Positions 27,058 to 35,421 are shown, counted from the first letter of the stretch. The stretch is 64,000 bases of DNA from Mesorhizobium sp. WSM4306 (GCF_007003975.1 NZ_VFTC01000018.1:1-64000); one strand, 5' to 3'. Notes: generated by a model from the letters alone, not told the origin. Numbers and translations are program-made.

Positions 27058-27108
27058 CTCGTCGGTGCGGGATGCCGGGACTTTCCCATCCCGCGCCGCA
27101 CCGACGAG
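27058..27108 (-). promoter_or_regulatory. Terminator-like hairpin in the leader of the kinase-oxidase operon
   Basis: CTCGTCGGTGCGG (27058-27070) and CCGCACCGACGAG (27096-27108) are perfect 13-bp arms, with a nested GGGATG/CATCCC pair. On the minus strand the stem is followed directly by ATTTTTG, the layout of an intrinsic terminator. It lies 77 bases upstream of the GTG start, with no minus-strand gene before it. An attenuator or riboswitch expression platform is the simplest reading. The rest of the 26982-27406 gap holds candidate DeoR repeats (27324-27380) and no gene. Confidence 0.6.
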
Positions 27109-27323
27109 CCCCTTTGGCCAGGTTTTGATACCCGGTCTCCGCCCCCGCGGATTTGAAAAGCCTTTGTGCCAGATCAATCCCAGACGGTCTGGCCAGACGG
27201 TCCGGTCCGTGAAATTGCGGCTCTGCCATCACCCTCCCGTGGCAGTTCCGAAGCCTGTCACGCGATCAATGTCATGCCAGTGCCGCCCGACTGTCAATAA
27301 AATGTTGTGACTTTTTTTGGGTG

Positions 27324-27380
27324 TTTTGCCCGAAACCGCCTGCAATTCCTTTAAAAACGTCTGTATTGCCCTAAAACCGG
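27324..27380. promoter_or_regulatory. Direct repeats upstream of deoR; possible operator
   Basis: TTTTGCCCGAAACCG (27324-27338) and TATTGCCCTAAAACCGG (27364-27380) are similar direct repeats about four helical turns apart, 27-83 bases before the DeoR ATG, between the divergent promoters. Spaced direct repeats are common for DeoR-family repressors. The assignment is inference from position. Confidence 0.35.
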
Positions 27381-27406
27381 GCAGATCGCAGAATTCGGGA
27401 GGCCAC

Positions 27407-28171
27407 ATGATCCATTCGAAACGGCATGGCGAAATCCTCCGCCTCCTGAAGGAAGAGGGTACCGTCACCATCGCTAGCCTCGCGGACAGGCTGGGGGTCT
27501 CGCTTGAAACCGTGCGCCGTGATGTCAAGCCGCTCACTGGTAACGGCTCGGTGCTGAAGATGCACGGCGCCATCGGCCTGCCGTCGATGACCGGCGAAGC
27601 GCCGTTCGAGCGGCGCATGCGCGACAATGCCGAGGCAAAGCGGCTGATCGCCCGCATGGTCGCCGCCACCATCCGCGACGGTGAATCGGTGATGCTGGAC
27701 ACCGGCACCACGACCTCGTTCCTGGCGCGCGAGCTGCTCGGCCACCGGCGGCTGACGGTGGTCACCAACTCGTCCGACATCGCCCGCACGCTGGCCACCG
27801 TCAACGGCAACAAGGTCTATATGGCCGGCGGCGAGCTGCGCAGCGATTCCGGTGCAGCCTTCGGCGCCTCGGCGATCGACTTCGTCAGCCGCTTCTCGGT
27901 CAGCCACGCGGTGATTTCGATCGGCGCGGTGGACGCCGTCGCGGGGCTGGCGGACTATGATCTGGAAGAGGCGGAGTTCGCCCGCATGGTACTGTCGCGC
28001 GGCCAGCGCTCGCTGGTCATCACCGACCACACCAAATTCGGTCGCCAGGGGCTGGTCCAGGTCTGCGGCTTCGACGGTTTTTCCGAACTCGCCACAGACC
28101 AGCCGCCGCCGCGCGACATTGCCACAGCACTCGCCGAGGCGGGAGCGCGCCTCAGCATCGCTGCGGCGTAG
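27407..28171 (+). CDS. DeoR-family transcriptional repressor
   Basis: A 254-residue DeoR/GlpR-type regulator. The N-terminal winged helix includes EILRLLKEEGTVTIASLADR and LGVSLETVRRDV. The C-terminal DeoRC sensor domain shows MLDTGTTTSFLARELL, LTVVTNSSDIA and MAGGELRSDSGAAFG, which form the phosphosugar-binding site in characterised members. ATG 27407 follows CGGGAGG; upstream in-frame residues are not conserved. It is divergent from the kinase/oxidase operon across 425 bases and is its most likely regulator. DeoR proteins typically respond to phosphorylated sugars or polyols, consistent with a kinase being the first gene of the target operon. Confidence 0.87.
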   Translation: MIHSKRHGEILRLLKEEGTVTIASLADRLGVSLETVRRDVKPLTGNGSVLKMHGAIGLPSMTGEAPFERRMRDNAEAKRLIARMVAATIRDGESVMLDTGTTTSFLARELLGHRRLTVVTNSSDIARTLATVNGNKVYMAGGELRSDSGAAFGASAIDFVSRFSVSHAVISIGAVDAVAGLADYDLEEAEFARMVLSRGQRSLVITDHTKFGRQGLVQVCGFDGFSELATDQPPPRDIATALAEAGARLSIAAA

Positions 28172-28437
28172 CACAATTTCAGTGGACCAGTTCTAGGCCA
28201 AACACCAGCGACTGGTGCGCCGCAATCCCGGCCATGCCGCCACCCGATACGGCGAAGGCTATGTTGTGCATCATGCGGGCGCATATGTTGCGTGGCGCGG
28301 TGTCAAACCCATGTGGTGAGGAATTTCTTTTTCGCTCAAGCCTGCGGTTCGCAATGTTCATGCAACCCGGTCGCTGCAAACAGCGCCTCATCGAAGTGCG
28401 GGTCAGGCGAATCGCCCGCATCATCAGTGAGGACAAC

Positions 28438-29037
28438 ATGCCTGCAAACGACGCCTTGTCTTTCCTTATGGCCTGGACGCTGGCGCCGGTCCGGCTTGGC
28501 TCGGTCACGCCCTCCAGTTCCAGCCTTGCGGCCCTGATCACGCGCGAGATCGGTCCCGAAACCGGTCAGGTGTTAGAACTTGGACCCGGCACCGGTCCGT
28601 TCACGCGGGCGTTGCTCGCGCGTGGTGTCAGGGAGCAGGATTTGACCTTGGTCGAAGCCGACCCAGACTTTGCCTCGCTTCTGGCGCGGCGATTTCCCGC
28701 CGCGCGCATCTTCGAAATGGATGCGGCCGGTCTGGGCCATCCGCCTCTGTTTGACAGCCCGGTGGCGGGAGCCGCCATAAGCGGCTTGCCGTTTCGGCTG
28801 ATGTCGCCGCGCAAGGCTTTCGCTATACTGGAAGGCGTGTTCGACGCTCTGCGGCCGGGCGCGGCCCTTTACCAGTACACATTGGGCAGCCGCTGCCCCT
28901 TCGACCAGACATTGCTCGACAGGCTCGACCTGGAAGCGACCCGGCTTGGCCGGACCTTCCGCAACTTCCCGCCGGCGACGGTGTATAAGGTGTCCAGGAT
29001 CAAGAACCTCAAAACCTATGACTGGCGCTTTTCATGA
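28438..29037 (+). CDS. PmtA-like phospholipid N-methyltransferase
   Basis: A 199-residue SAM-dependent methyltransferase of the Sinorhizobium-type PmtA family, which methylates phosphatidylethanolamine toward phosphatidylcholine at the inner membrane. The tell-tale order is LAPVRLGSVTPSSSSLAALI, motif I QVLELGPGTGPFTRALL, acidic loop LVEADPDF, AAISGLPFRLMS and the basic tail. The rRNA dimethylase family shares motif I, but the SVTPSS and SGLPF segments favour PmtA. Rhizobia usually have a main pmtA elsewhere, so this may be a paralogue with another lipid acceptor. ATG 28438 has GTGAGGA upstream. The stop overlaps the DedA ATG by four bases. Confidence 0.72.
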   Translation: MPANDALSFLMAWTLAPVRLGSVTPSSSSLAALITREIGPETGQVLELGPGTGPFTRALLARGVREQDLTLVEADPDFASLLARRFPAARIFEMDAAGLGHPPLFDSPVAGAAISGLPFRLMSPRKAFAILEGVFDALRPGAALYQYTLGSRCPFDQTLLDRLDLEATRLGRTFRNFPPATVYKVSRIKNLKTYDWRFS

Positions 29038-29645
29038 CCGATCCGCTGTCGGCGATCCTGGGCCTCGGCCTGGTCGGCGTCGCCTGCCTCGCCTTTACCG
29101 AAAAGATTCTGCCGCTGCCGCCCTCGCATGTGCTGCTGCTGTTCCTTGGCATGACGGCAGCGCCTGATCTGTCGAGGCTGGCGATCCTGCTCCTGGTGAC
29201 GACGCTCTCAGCCATCACAGGCTGCCTTGTCTGGTATGCGGTGGGATGGCGGATTGGATTGGATCGCGCTGACAGGCTGGTAGAGCGTTTCGGCAAATAT
29301 GTCTGCCTGCGCTATGCGACCTATTCCAGGCTCGGCGAGGCCTATCGCCGCCATCATGTGCAGGTCTCCTTGCTGGCGCAGTTCATCCCGACGGTTCGCA
29401 ACTACCTGCCGATCGCGGCCGGCGCACTCCGCCTGCCGCGACTACCCTTCGCGGCAGCGACGCTGCTCGGTGCCACGCTGTGGAATACGGGTTTTCTGGT
29501 CACCGGCTATCTCATGCGCGGCAGCGGCCGGGATTCCTATTCCATAGGCTTTCGTATCATCGTTATCGTCCTGGCCCTGGAGACGGCGTTCATGCTCGCG
29601 CTGCGCTACGGTCCGGCACTGCGGCGGCGTCTCAGGCTCAGCTAA
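29034..29645 (+). CDS. DedA/SNARE-associated (VTT-domain) membrane protein
   Basis: A 203-residue inner-membrane protein of the DedA family with about five hydrophobic segments. A short amphipathic N-terminal loop (FTEKILPLPPSHVLLLFLG) and the re-entrant region SLLAQFIPTVRNYLPIAAGA, with the family-conserved F-x-R/P-x-x-R, are visible. DedA proteins act as lipid scramblases/flippases, for example for undecaprenyl phosphate. Overlap with the PmtA-like gene in ATGA points to coupled production of a lipid-modifying enzyme and a lipid-moving protein. Confidence 0.82.
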   Translation: MTDPLSAILGLGLVGVACLAFTEKILPLPPSHVLLLFLGMTAAPDLSRLAILLLVTTLSAITGCLVWYAVGWRIGLDRADRLVERFGKYVCLRYATYSRLGEAYRRHHVQVSLLAQFIPTVRNYLPIAAGALRLPRLPFAAATLLGATLWNTGFLVTGYLMRGSGRDSYSIGFRIIVIVLALETAFMLALRYGPALRRRLRLS

Positions 29646-29726
29646 GCGCGAGGCACCAGACAGCCGCCACGGGATAAGCTCCGCCTTCGGCTTTCCTTCG
29701 CCGCCGGGCCGGTGTTTAGTCCGGCC

Positions 29727-30638
29727 ATGGCCTTCACCATCCGCCAGTTGCAGTTCTTCATTGCCGTCGCCGAGCAAGGCACGGTGTCAGGTGCCGCACA
29801 AAACCTCTCCATCTCGCAATCTTCGGTTACCGAAGCGATCAAGGAGCTGGAAAGCGATCTCGGCGTTGAACTGTTCGAGCGCCATCCACGGGGCCTCAAC
29901 ATCACCCACAAAGGCCACCAGTTCTTGCGCCATGCCACCAAGATCCTGGCCGATGTCTCCGACGCGCGCCGCGCTTTCTCCGACGACCAGGTGGTGGCCG
30001 GCGGGCGCCTGCAGCTCGGCGTCACCTCGCTGGTCGCCGGCTATGTGCTGTCCGATCTTCTGGCGCGCTACCGCCGCGCCTATCCGGGCGTCGATGTCTC
30101 GGCCATCGAAGACAATGGTGACTATCTCGAGCACCTGCTGATCGGCGGCAAGCTCGATATCGCCGTCATGGTCACCTCCAATTTGCGCGACCGCACGGCG
30201 CTGCAGTCGGAAATCCTCGAAGTCTCGGCCTACCGGCTGTGGGTGCCGCTCAGCCACAAACTGGCCAGCGCCGACATTATCGGCATTGGCGACATTGCCG
30301 GCGAACCGCTGATCATGCTCACCGTCGACGAGATCGAGGAAAGCACCGGCAAGCTTCTGGCCGCGATCGGCGCCAAGCCGCATGTCGCCTTCCGCACCCG
30401 CTCCGTGGAAGCTGTGCGCAGCCTCGTCGCCACCGGCGCCGGCGTGGCGCTGCTGCCCGACCTTGTCTATCGGCCCTGGTCGCTGGAAGGCGACCGCATA
30501 GAATCGCGTGATATTTCCGGCACTTTGCCGGTCGTCCAGGTCGGCATGGTCTGGCGCCGCGGCTCCGGCCTGCCGCAGGCGGCGCGCGACTTCATCGGCC
30601 TTGCCCAATCGCAGCGTACGGTACGCCAGCAGCGTTGA
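29727..30638 (+). CDS. LysR-family regulator upstream of polyamine operon
   Basis: A 303-residue LysR regulator: winged helix FTIRQLQFFIAVAEQGTVSG, then AAQNLSISQSSVTEAIKELE, a linker helix, and a periplasmic-binding-like effector domain from GGRLQLGVTSLVAGYVL onward. ATG 29727 is preferred to the GTG five codons earlier. It reads in the same direction as the downstream polyamine operon but is separated by 267 bases that hold a palindromic repeat. LysR regulators usually control a divergent gene, but the gene upstream here (DedA) is co-directional, so the target could be the polyamine operon or a distant gene. Confidence 0.85.
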   Translation: MAFTIRQLQFFIAVAEQGTVSGAAQNLSISQSSVTEAIKELESDLGVELFERHPRGLNITHKGHQFLRHATKILADVSDARRAFSDDQVVAGGRLQLGVTSLVAGYVLSDLLARYRRAYPGVDVSAIEDNGDYLEHLLIGGKLDIAVMVTSNLRDRTALQSEILEVSAYRLWVPLSHKLASADIIGIGDIAGEPLIMLTVDEIEESTGKLLAAIGAKPHVAFRTRSVEAVRSLVATGAGVALLPDLVYRPWSLEGDRIESRDISGTLPVVQVGMVWRRGSGLPQAARDFIGLAQSQRTVRQQR

Positions 30639-30652
30639 CAGTCTTTGTTTTG

Positions 30653-30700
30653 ATGCATGTCGTTCTCTCAAAACCGGGGCCACTTTTGAGCGACATGCAT
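30653..30700. repeat. 48-bp palindromic repeat, same family as 1151-1199
   Basis: Perfect 10-bp arms ATGCATGTCG and CGACATGCAT surround TCAAAACCGGGGCCACTTTTGA, which is itself partly self-complementary. It sits 15 bases past the LysR stop and may double as a terminator-like 3' structure. The rest of the gap to 30905 contains short inverted repeats (AGTGTC and GACACT near 30812-30837) but no gene. Confidence 0.65.
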
Positions 30701-30905
30701 TCGGTATCTATCTATCGGAAAAACCGATATCGTGTTTCTGATAAATCAATTTGCGAAACCGGAATTTTCCAAGCACTTTTCATTTCAGGGACCGGACCGC
30801 CGCTAGAGCGGTAAGTGTCCATCGGATGAACTGACACTTTTCAGCCTGCGGCTGACCGCAGCGAAGACCGGCTTCGCAGTCAGGCGCCAAAATGGGAGAT
30901 TGACG

Positions 30906-32060
30906 ATGAATTCATTTCTGAAGACGTGCACGGCTTTGACGGTCGCGCTGACCTTTTCCGGTCAGGCCGTCGCCCAGGTCAAGGAGCTTGGCAAGGGCGA
31001 AGGCGAGGTCAGCATCGTTGCCTGGCCCGGCTACATCGAGCGCGGCGAAACCGACAAGGGCTATGACTGGGTGACCTCCTTCGAGAAGGAGAGCGGCTGC
31101 AAGGTCAACGTCAAGACCGCCAACACGTCCGACGAGATGGTGTCGCTGATGAATGAGGGCGGCTTCGACCTGGTTACCGCCTCGGGTGACGCCTCGCTGC
31201 GCCTCGTCGCCGGCAAGCGCGTGCAGCCCATCAACACCGATCTCATCCCGAGCTGGAAGAGCGTCGACGACCGGCTGAAGGATGCGCCCTGGTTCACCGT
31301 CGACAAGGTGCACTACGGCGTCCCCTATCAGTGGGGCCCGAACGTCCTGATGTACAACACCGATGTCTTCAAGGAAGCGCCCAAGAGCTGGAACATCGTC
31401 TTCGAGGAAATGAACCTGCCGGACGGCAAGTCCAACAAGGGCCGCGTCCAGGCCTATGACGGCCCGATCCACATTGCCGATGCCGCCAACTATCTGATGT
31501 TCCACAAGCCGGAACTCGGCATCAAGGATCCCTACGAGCTGAACGAAGACCAGTACAAGGCGGCGCTCGAATTGCTGCGCGTCCAGCGCACGCTGGTCGG
31601 CCGCTACTGGCATGACGCCGCAATCCAGGTCGACGATTTCCAGAACGAAGGCGTCGTCGCTTCCGGCTCGTGGCCCTACCAGGTCAACACGCTGATCGCC
31701 GCCAAGAAGCCGGTCGCCTCGACCGTGCCGGAAGAAGGCGTCACCGGCTGGGCCGACACCACCATGATGGAGGCCGACGCCGCGCACCCGAACTGCGCCT
31801 ATATGTGGCTCGAGCATTCGCTGTCGCCCAAGGTGCAGGGCGATGTCTCGGCCTGGTTTGGTTCGTTGCCGGTCGTGCCCGCTGCCTGCAAGGGCAACGA
31901 GCTTCTGACCGACGAAGGCTGCAAGACCAACGGCTACGACAATTTCGACAAGATCAAGTTCTGGAAGACCCCGGTCTCGAAGTGCGCCACTCAGAACGAC
32001 CAGTGCGTGCCCTATTACCGCTGGGTGTCGGACTATATCGGCGTCATCGGCGGACGGTAA
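30906..32060 (+). CDS. Polyamine-type solute-binding protein (YdcS/PotD-like)
   Basis: A 384-residue periplasmic binding protein for an ABC importer. The first 25 residues (MNSFLKTCTALTVALTFSGQ, then AVAQ) are a Sec signal peptide. The mature protein has the type 2 binding fold: VSIVAWPGYIERGE, KVNVKTANTSDEMVSLM, VPYQWGPNVLMYNTDVF, ASGSWPYQVNTL and a conserved WxEH segment (YMWLEHSLSP). The organisation with ATPase, two permeases and an aminobutyraldehyde dehydrogenase copies E. coli ydcSTUV-ydcW(patD), which imports putrescine-like compounds. ATG 30906 follows GGGAG. It is separated from the ATPase gene by a palindromic repeat, an arrangement that often lets the binding protein be made in excess. 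Confidence 0.85.
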   Translation: MNSFLKTCTALTVALTFSGQAVAQVKELGKGEGEVSIVAWPGYIERGETDKGYDWVTSFEKESGCKVNVKTANTSDEMVSLMNEGGFDLVTASGDASLRLVAGKRVQPINTDLIPSWKSVDDRLKDAPWFTVDKVHYGVPYQWGPNVLMYNTDVFKEAPKSWNIVFEEMNLPDGKSNKGRVQAYDGPIHIADAANYLMFHKPELGIKDPYELNEDQYKAALELLRVQRTLVGRYWHDAAIQVDDFQNEGVVASGSWPYQVNTLIAAKKPVASTVPEEGVTGWADTTMMEADAAHPNCAYMWLEHSLSPKVQGDVSAWFGSLPVVPAACKGNELLTDEGCKTNGYDNFDKIKFWKTPVSKCATQNDQCVPYYRWVSDYIGVIGGR

Positions 32061-32070
32061 TTTCGCCTTT

Positions 32071-32190
32071 ACCCTCCCCCTTGTGGGGAGGGTCGACGCG
32101 CAGCGTCGGGGTGGGGGCCTGTCCGATAGGCCACGCCATCACCCCCACCCGCGGCTTCGCCGCGACCTCCCCCACAAGGGGAGGGAGGGT
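32071..32190. repeat. C-rich palindromic repeat between binding-protein and ATPase genes
   Basis: ACCCTCCCCCTTGTGGGGAG at the left and CTCCCCCACAAGGGGAGG at the right are inverted, with GACGCGCAGCGTC and GCGGCTTCGCCGC hairpins inside. It belongs to the same family as 17639-17804 and 49591-49760. Inside the operon it could stabilise the upstream binding-protein message or attenuate downstream genes. Confidence 0.7.
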
Positions 32191-32235
32191 CGCGCGCGAC
32201 ATCAGAAGATCAACCAGGCAACAGACTGGCAACCC

Positions 32236-33234
32236 ATGACCTCGGCCGTTTCCTTCCACAAAGTCTCACGCCATTTCGGCAGCGTGCGCGCCGTCGACGC
32301 CGTCGATCTCGACATCGTGCCGGGCGAATTCTTCGCCATGCTCGGTCCGTCGGGGTCCGGCAAGACGACGTGCCTGCGCCTTATTGCCGGTTTCGAGCAA
32401 CCGACCTCGGGCTCGATCTCGATCTTCGGCGAGCGCGCCGAGGGCGTGCCGCCCTATCGTCGCAACGTCAACACCGTGTTCCAGGACTACGCGCTGTTCC
32501 CGCATCTCAACGTCCTCGACAATGTCGCCTACGGGCTGATGGTCAAGGGCGTCGCCAAGGCCGAGCGCCAGAAGGCGGCGGAAGAGGCGCTGTCGCTGGT
32601 ACGGCTTCCCGGCTATGGCGGCCGCCGTCCCGGCCAGCTCTCCGGCGGCCAGCGCCAGCGCGTCGCGCTTGCCCGTGCGCTGGTCAACCAGCCCAAGGTG
32701 CTGTTGCTCGACGAGCCGCTCGGCGCGCTCGACCTCAAGCTGCGCGAGAACATGCAAGAAGAGCTGAAGTCGCTGCAGAAGGCGCTCGGCATCACTTTCG
32801 TCTTCGTCACCCACGACCAGGGCGAAGCGCTGTCGATGGCCGACCGCGTCGCCGTCTTCAATGACGGCAAGATCATGCAGATCGGCACGCCGGAAGACAT
32901 CTACCAGCGGCCGAAGACACGCTTCGTCGCCGATTTCGTCGGCTCGTCCAACGTGCTGCCGCCGGATTTCGTCCAGCGTTACTCCGGCCAGCACCGCTGG
33001 GGCAGCTTGCGCCCTGAATCCATCCGCATAGGCCGAGCTGCGAAAGGCGATGGCGTTGCCGCGCGCCTGGTCGGAACCAATTATCTCGGCGCCACGACAA
33101 AGCTGGCGCTCGACGCAGACGGGCTCAGGCTGCACGCCATCGTGCCGGCCGGCACGAAACTGCCGGCGGAAGGCGAAGCGGTGGTGCTCACCTTCAACCG
33201 CGAGCATCTGAATTTGATGGACGAGCCGGCATGA
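32236..33234 (+). CDS. Polyamine ABC transporter ATPase (YdcT/PotA-like)
   Basis: A 332-residue ATP-binding subunit. Walker A is LGPSGSGKTTCLRLIAGFE, the Q-loop VFQDYALFPHLNV, the signature QLSGGQRQRVALARALVNQP, Walker B KVLLLDEPLGALD and the H-switch VTHDQGEAL. The C-terminal TOBE domain (from about residue 250, VGSSNVLPP, with the LRPESI motif) is typical of polyamine and spermidine/putrescine importers. ATG 32236 is the first codon of the family-like sequence; in-frame codons upstream run through the palindromic repeat and are rejected. It works on the cytoplasmic face with the two permeases that follow. Confidence 0.88.
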   Translation: MTSAVSFHKVSRHFGSVRAVDAVDLDIVPGEFFAMLGPSGSGKTTCLRLIAGFEQPTSGSISIFGERAEGVPPYRRNVNTVFQDYALFPHLNVLDNVAYGLMVKGVAKAERQKAAEEALSLVRLPGYGGRRPGQLSGGQRQRVALARALVNQPKVLLLDEPLGALDLKLRENMQEELKSLQKALGITFVFVTHDQGEALSMADRVAVFNDGKIMQIGTPEDIYQRPKTRFVADFVGSSNVLPPDFVQRYSGQHRWGSLRPESIRIGRAAKGDGVAARLVGTNYLGATTKLALDADGLRLHAIVPAGTKLPAEGEAVVLTFNREHLNLMDEPA

Positions 33235-33263
33235 CGGTGGCGCGCGGAATTTGGGCAGGCATT

Positions 33264-33439
33264 GCGCTCTACGGCGCCCCCCTCTGTCCTGCCGGACATC
33301 TCCCCCACGAGGGGGGAGATCAGCAGTTCGGCCGCCGGCTCTCCCTTTCCAACGGGGGTGATTGGCGAAAGCATCCGCGACATCCAATCTCCCCCCTGGT
33401 GGGGGAGATGTCCGGCAGGACAGAGGGGGGCGCGAAGGA
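33264..33439. repeat. 176-bp inverted-repeat element, copy 2 (opposite orientation)
   Basis: This copy has the same length and terminal inverted repeats (GCGCCCCCCTCTGTCCTG at the left, its complement at the right) as 8827-9002. The flanks are swapped: GCGCTCTACGG is now on the left and CGAAGGA on the right. It occupies most of the gap between the ATPase gene and the first permease gene, splitting the operon. Confidence 0.85.
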
Positions 33440-33481
33440 TCGCAACGTTGCGGATGTTGATCTAACCACCGCGGTGGCCTC

Positions 33482-34444
33482 ATGACCATCGCCGCGCTCA
33501 ACAACCCCGCCCCTGCCATCCTGCCGGGCAGCGGTGGCATGCGCGGTGCGCTCTCCGACCTGTTCTGGCGCCGGCCGCGATTGCTACTGTTCCTCATGCT
33601 GGCGCCGCCGGTGCTGTGGCTGGGCGTCGTCTATATCGGCTCGCTGTTCGCGCTCTTGGCGCAGAGCTTTTTTTCGATCGATGAATTCTCCGGCCTGATC
33701 AACCATGAGTTCACACTGAAGACCTATGGCGACCTGTTCCAGGCCGCCAATCTCGACATCATCCTGCGCACGGTGACGATGGCGGCGCTGGTCACGCTGG
33801 CCTCTGCCATCATCGCCTTCCCCATCGCCTACTACGCGGCGCGATATGCGCGCGGCCGCTGGAAGGCGCTGTTCTATCTCGGCGTCATGCTGCCGCTGTG
33901 GTCGAGCTACCTGGTCAAGATCTATGCCTGGAAACTGATCCTCGCCAAGGAAGGCATTCTGACCTGGCTGCTCGCCAAGCTGCATCTGCTCTGGGTGCTC
34001 GATGGCTGGTTGTCGCTGCCGGTCGTCGGCGGCAATTCGCTGTCGGTCTCGGCCACCGGCACCTTCATCGCTTTTGTCTATGTCTGGCTGCCGTTCATGA
34101 TCCTGCCGGTGCAGGCCGCATTGGAACGCGTGCCCGGCAATCTGGTCGAGGCGTCCTCCGATCTTGGGGCGTCGCCGGGCCAGACCTTCCGCAACGTGCT
34201 GTTCCCGCTGGCACTGCCCGGCATCGTCGCCGGCTCGATCTTCACCTTCTCGCTGACGCTGGGCGACTACATCATCCCGCAGATCATCGGCACGTCGCGG
34301 CTGTTCATCGGCCAGGCCGTCTATTCGCAGCAAGGCACCGCCGGCAACATTCCGCTCGCCGCCGCCTTCACCGTCGTGCCCATCGTCATCATGGGTTTCT
34401 ACCTCTGGGGCGCCAAGCGCATGGGGGCGTTCGATGCGCTCTGA
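33482..34444 (+). CDS. Polyamine ABC permease 1 (YdcU/PotB-like)
   Basis: A 320-residue inner-membrane permease with six core helices preceded by a cytoplasmic N-terminal tail (to about residue 35) and a first helix LLLFLMLAPPVLWLGVVYIG. The cytoplasmic EAA loop reads VEASSDLGASPGQTFRNVLFPLALPG and contacts the ATPase. PotB-type FSLTLGDYIIPQIIG follows. It overlaps the second permease gene by 11 bases. ATG 33482 lies 247 bases past the ATPase gene because the 176-bp element separates them. Confidence 0.87.
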   Translation: MTIAALNNPAPAILPGSGGMRGALSDLFWRRPRLLLFLMLAPPVLWLGVVYIGSLFALLAQSFFSIDEFSGLINHEFTLKTYGDLFQAANLDIILRTVTMAALVTLASAIIAFPIAYYAARYARGRWKALFYLGVMLPLWSSYLVKIYAWKLILAKEGILTWLLAKLHLLWVLDGWLSLPVVGGNSLSVSATGTFIAFVYVWLPFMILPVQAALERVPGNLVEASSDLGASPGQTFRNVLFPLALPGIVAGSIFTFSLTLGDYIIPQIIGTSRLFIGQAVYSQQGTAGNIPLAAAFTVVPIVIMGFYLWGAKRMGAFDAL

Positions 34445-35249
34445 CGGCTCGCAATCCGCCCCGCCTGGCCTCAAGATCGCAGCAGCTTGCGGCCTGCTCT
34501 TCCTGCATCTGCCTATCCTGCTGATCTTCGTCTACGCCTTCACCACGGAGGAAAAGAGCTTCGTCTGGCCGCCGCCCGGACTGACCACGCAATGGTTCGC
34601 CGTCACCTGGAACCGACCGGATGTGTGGGAAGCGCTGTCACTCTCGGTGCGTGTCGCCGCGATCTCGACGGCGATTGCGCTGGTGCTGGGCACGCTGTGC
34701 GCCGCCGCCGTGTCGCGGACAAAATTCTTCGGCCGCGAGACCATCTCGCTGCTGGTCATCTTGCCGATCGCGCTGCCCGGCATCATCACCGGCATCGCGC
34801 TGCGCTCGGCTTTCTCGCTGGCTGACATACCTTTCTCGTTCTGGACGATCGTGCTCGGCCATGCCACCTTCTGCGTGGTCGTCGTCTACAACAATGCGGT
34901 CGCCCGCTTTCGTCGCACCTCTGGCTCGATGATCGAGGCTTCGATGGATCTCGGCGCCGACGGTTTCCAGACTTTCAGGCACGTCGTGCTGCCCAATATC
35001 GCCACTGCACTGCTTGCCGGCGGCATGCTCGCCTTCGCGCTGTCCTTCGATGAGGTCATCGTCACCACCTTCACCGCCGGCCAGCAGCAGACCGTGCCGA
35101 TCTGGATGCTGGAGGAACTGATCCGGCCGCGCCAGCGCCCCGTCACCAATGTCGTGGCCATGGTCGTCGTGCTCATGACGCTGCTGCCCATCCTGTTTGC
35201 CTATTACCTCACCCGCGACGGCGATCAGATTGCGGGCAGTGGAAAATGA
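34434..35249 (+). CDS. Polyamine ABC permease 2 (YdcV/PotC-like)
   Basis: A 271-residue permease with six helices; the N-terminal helix (ACGLLFLHLPILLIFVYAF) is typical of PotC-type subunits. The EAA loop is IEASMDLGADGFQTFRHVVLPNI, followed by FALSFDEVIVTTFTAG, the PotC-specific segment, and ELIRPRQRPVTNVVAM. Its start overlaps permease 1 by 11 bases, so the two subunits are made together. A heptamer-repeat region follows before the dehydrogenase gene. Confidence 0.87.
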   Translation: MRSDGSQSAPPGLKIAAACGLLFLHLPILLIFVYAFTTEEKSFVWPPPGLTTQWFAVTWNRPDVWEALSLSVRVAAISTAIALVLGTLCAAAVSRTKFFGRETISLLVILPIALPGIITGIALRSAFSLADIPFSFWTIVLGHATFCVVVVYNNAVARFRRTSGSMIEASMDLGADGFQTFRHVVLPNIATALLAGGMLAFALSFDEVIVTTFTAGQQQTVPIWMLEELIRPRQRPVTNVVAMVVVLMTLLPILFAYYLTRDGDQIAGSGK

Positions 35250-35253
35250 AACG

Positions 35254-35400
35254 GGTGAGTAGTGAGTATTGAGTAGTGAGTAGTGAGTAGTGAGTAGTGA
35301 ATAGTAAGTAGTGAATGGTGAATGGAAGAACAGCGGATGAATTCTGATCGCTACTAACTACTAACTACTCACTATTCACTACTGACCATTCACCATTCAC
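35254..35400. repeat. Tandem GTGAGTA-type heptamer arrays facing each other
   Basis: From 35254 to about 35325, variants of the heptamer GTGAGTA (GTGAATA, GTGAATG) repeat about ten times. From 35351 to 35400 the reverse complement (TACTAAC, TACTCAC, CATTCAC) repeats about seven times. About 25 non-repetitive bases lie between. The two arrays can pair in many registers to form a long hairpin. Copy number is likely variable by slippage. It ends eight bases before the AAGGAGG site of the dehydrogenase gene. Confidence 0.8.
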
Positions 35401-35421
35401 TTCCTTTCAAGGAGGAACCCA

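Noticed and set aside
26982..27101. N-terminal extension of the second kinase to 27101
   Set aside because: It would translate through the leader hairpin and adds 40 non-family residues; GTG 26981 fits better.
27109..27140. Possible glycine riboswitch on the minus strand
   Set aside because: GGAGA, a small stem and CCAAAGGGG resemble the first half of the aptamer, but the conserved second half (AGGCA...GGACAG) is missing and the terminator-like hairpin follows at once. An unknown element remains possible.
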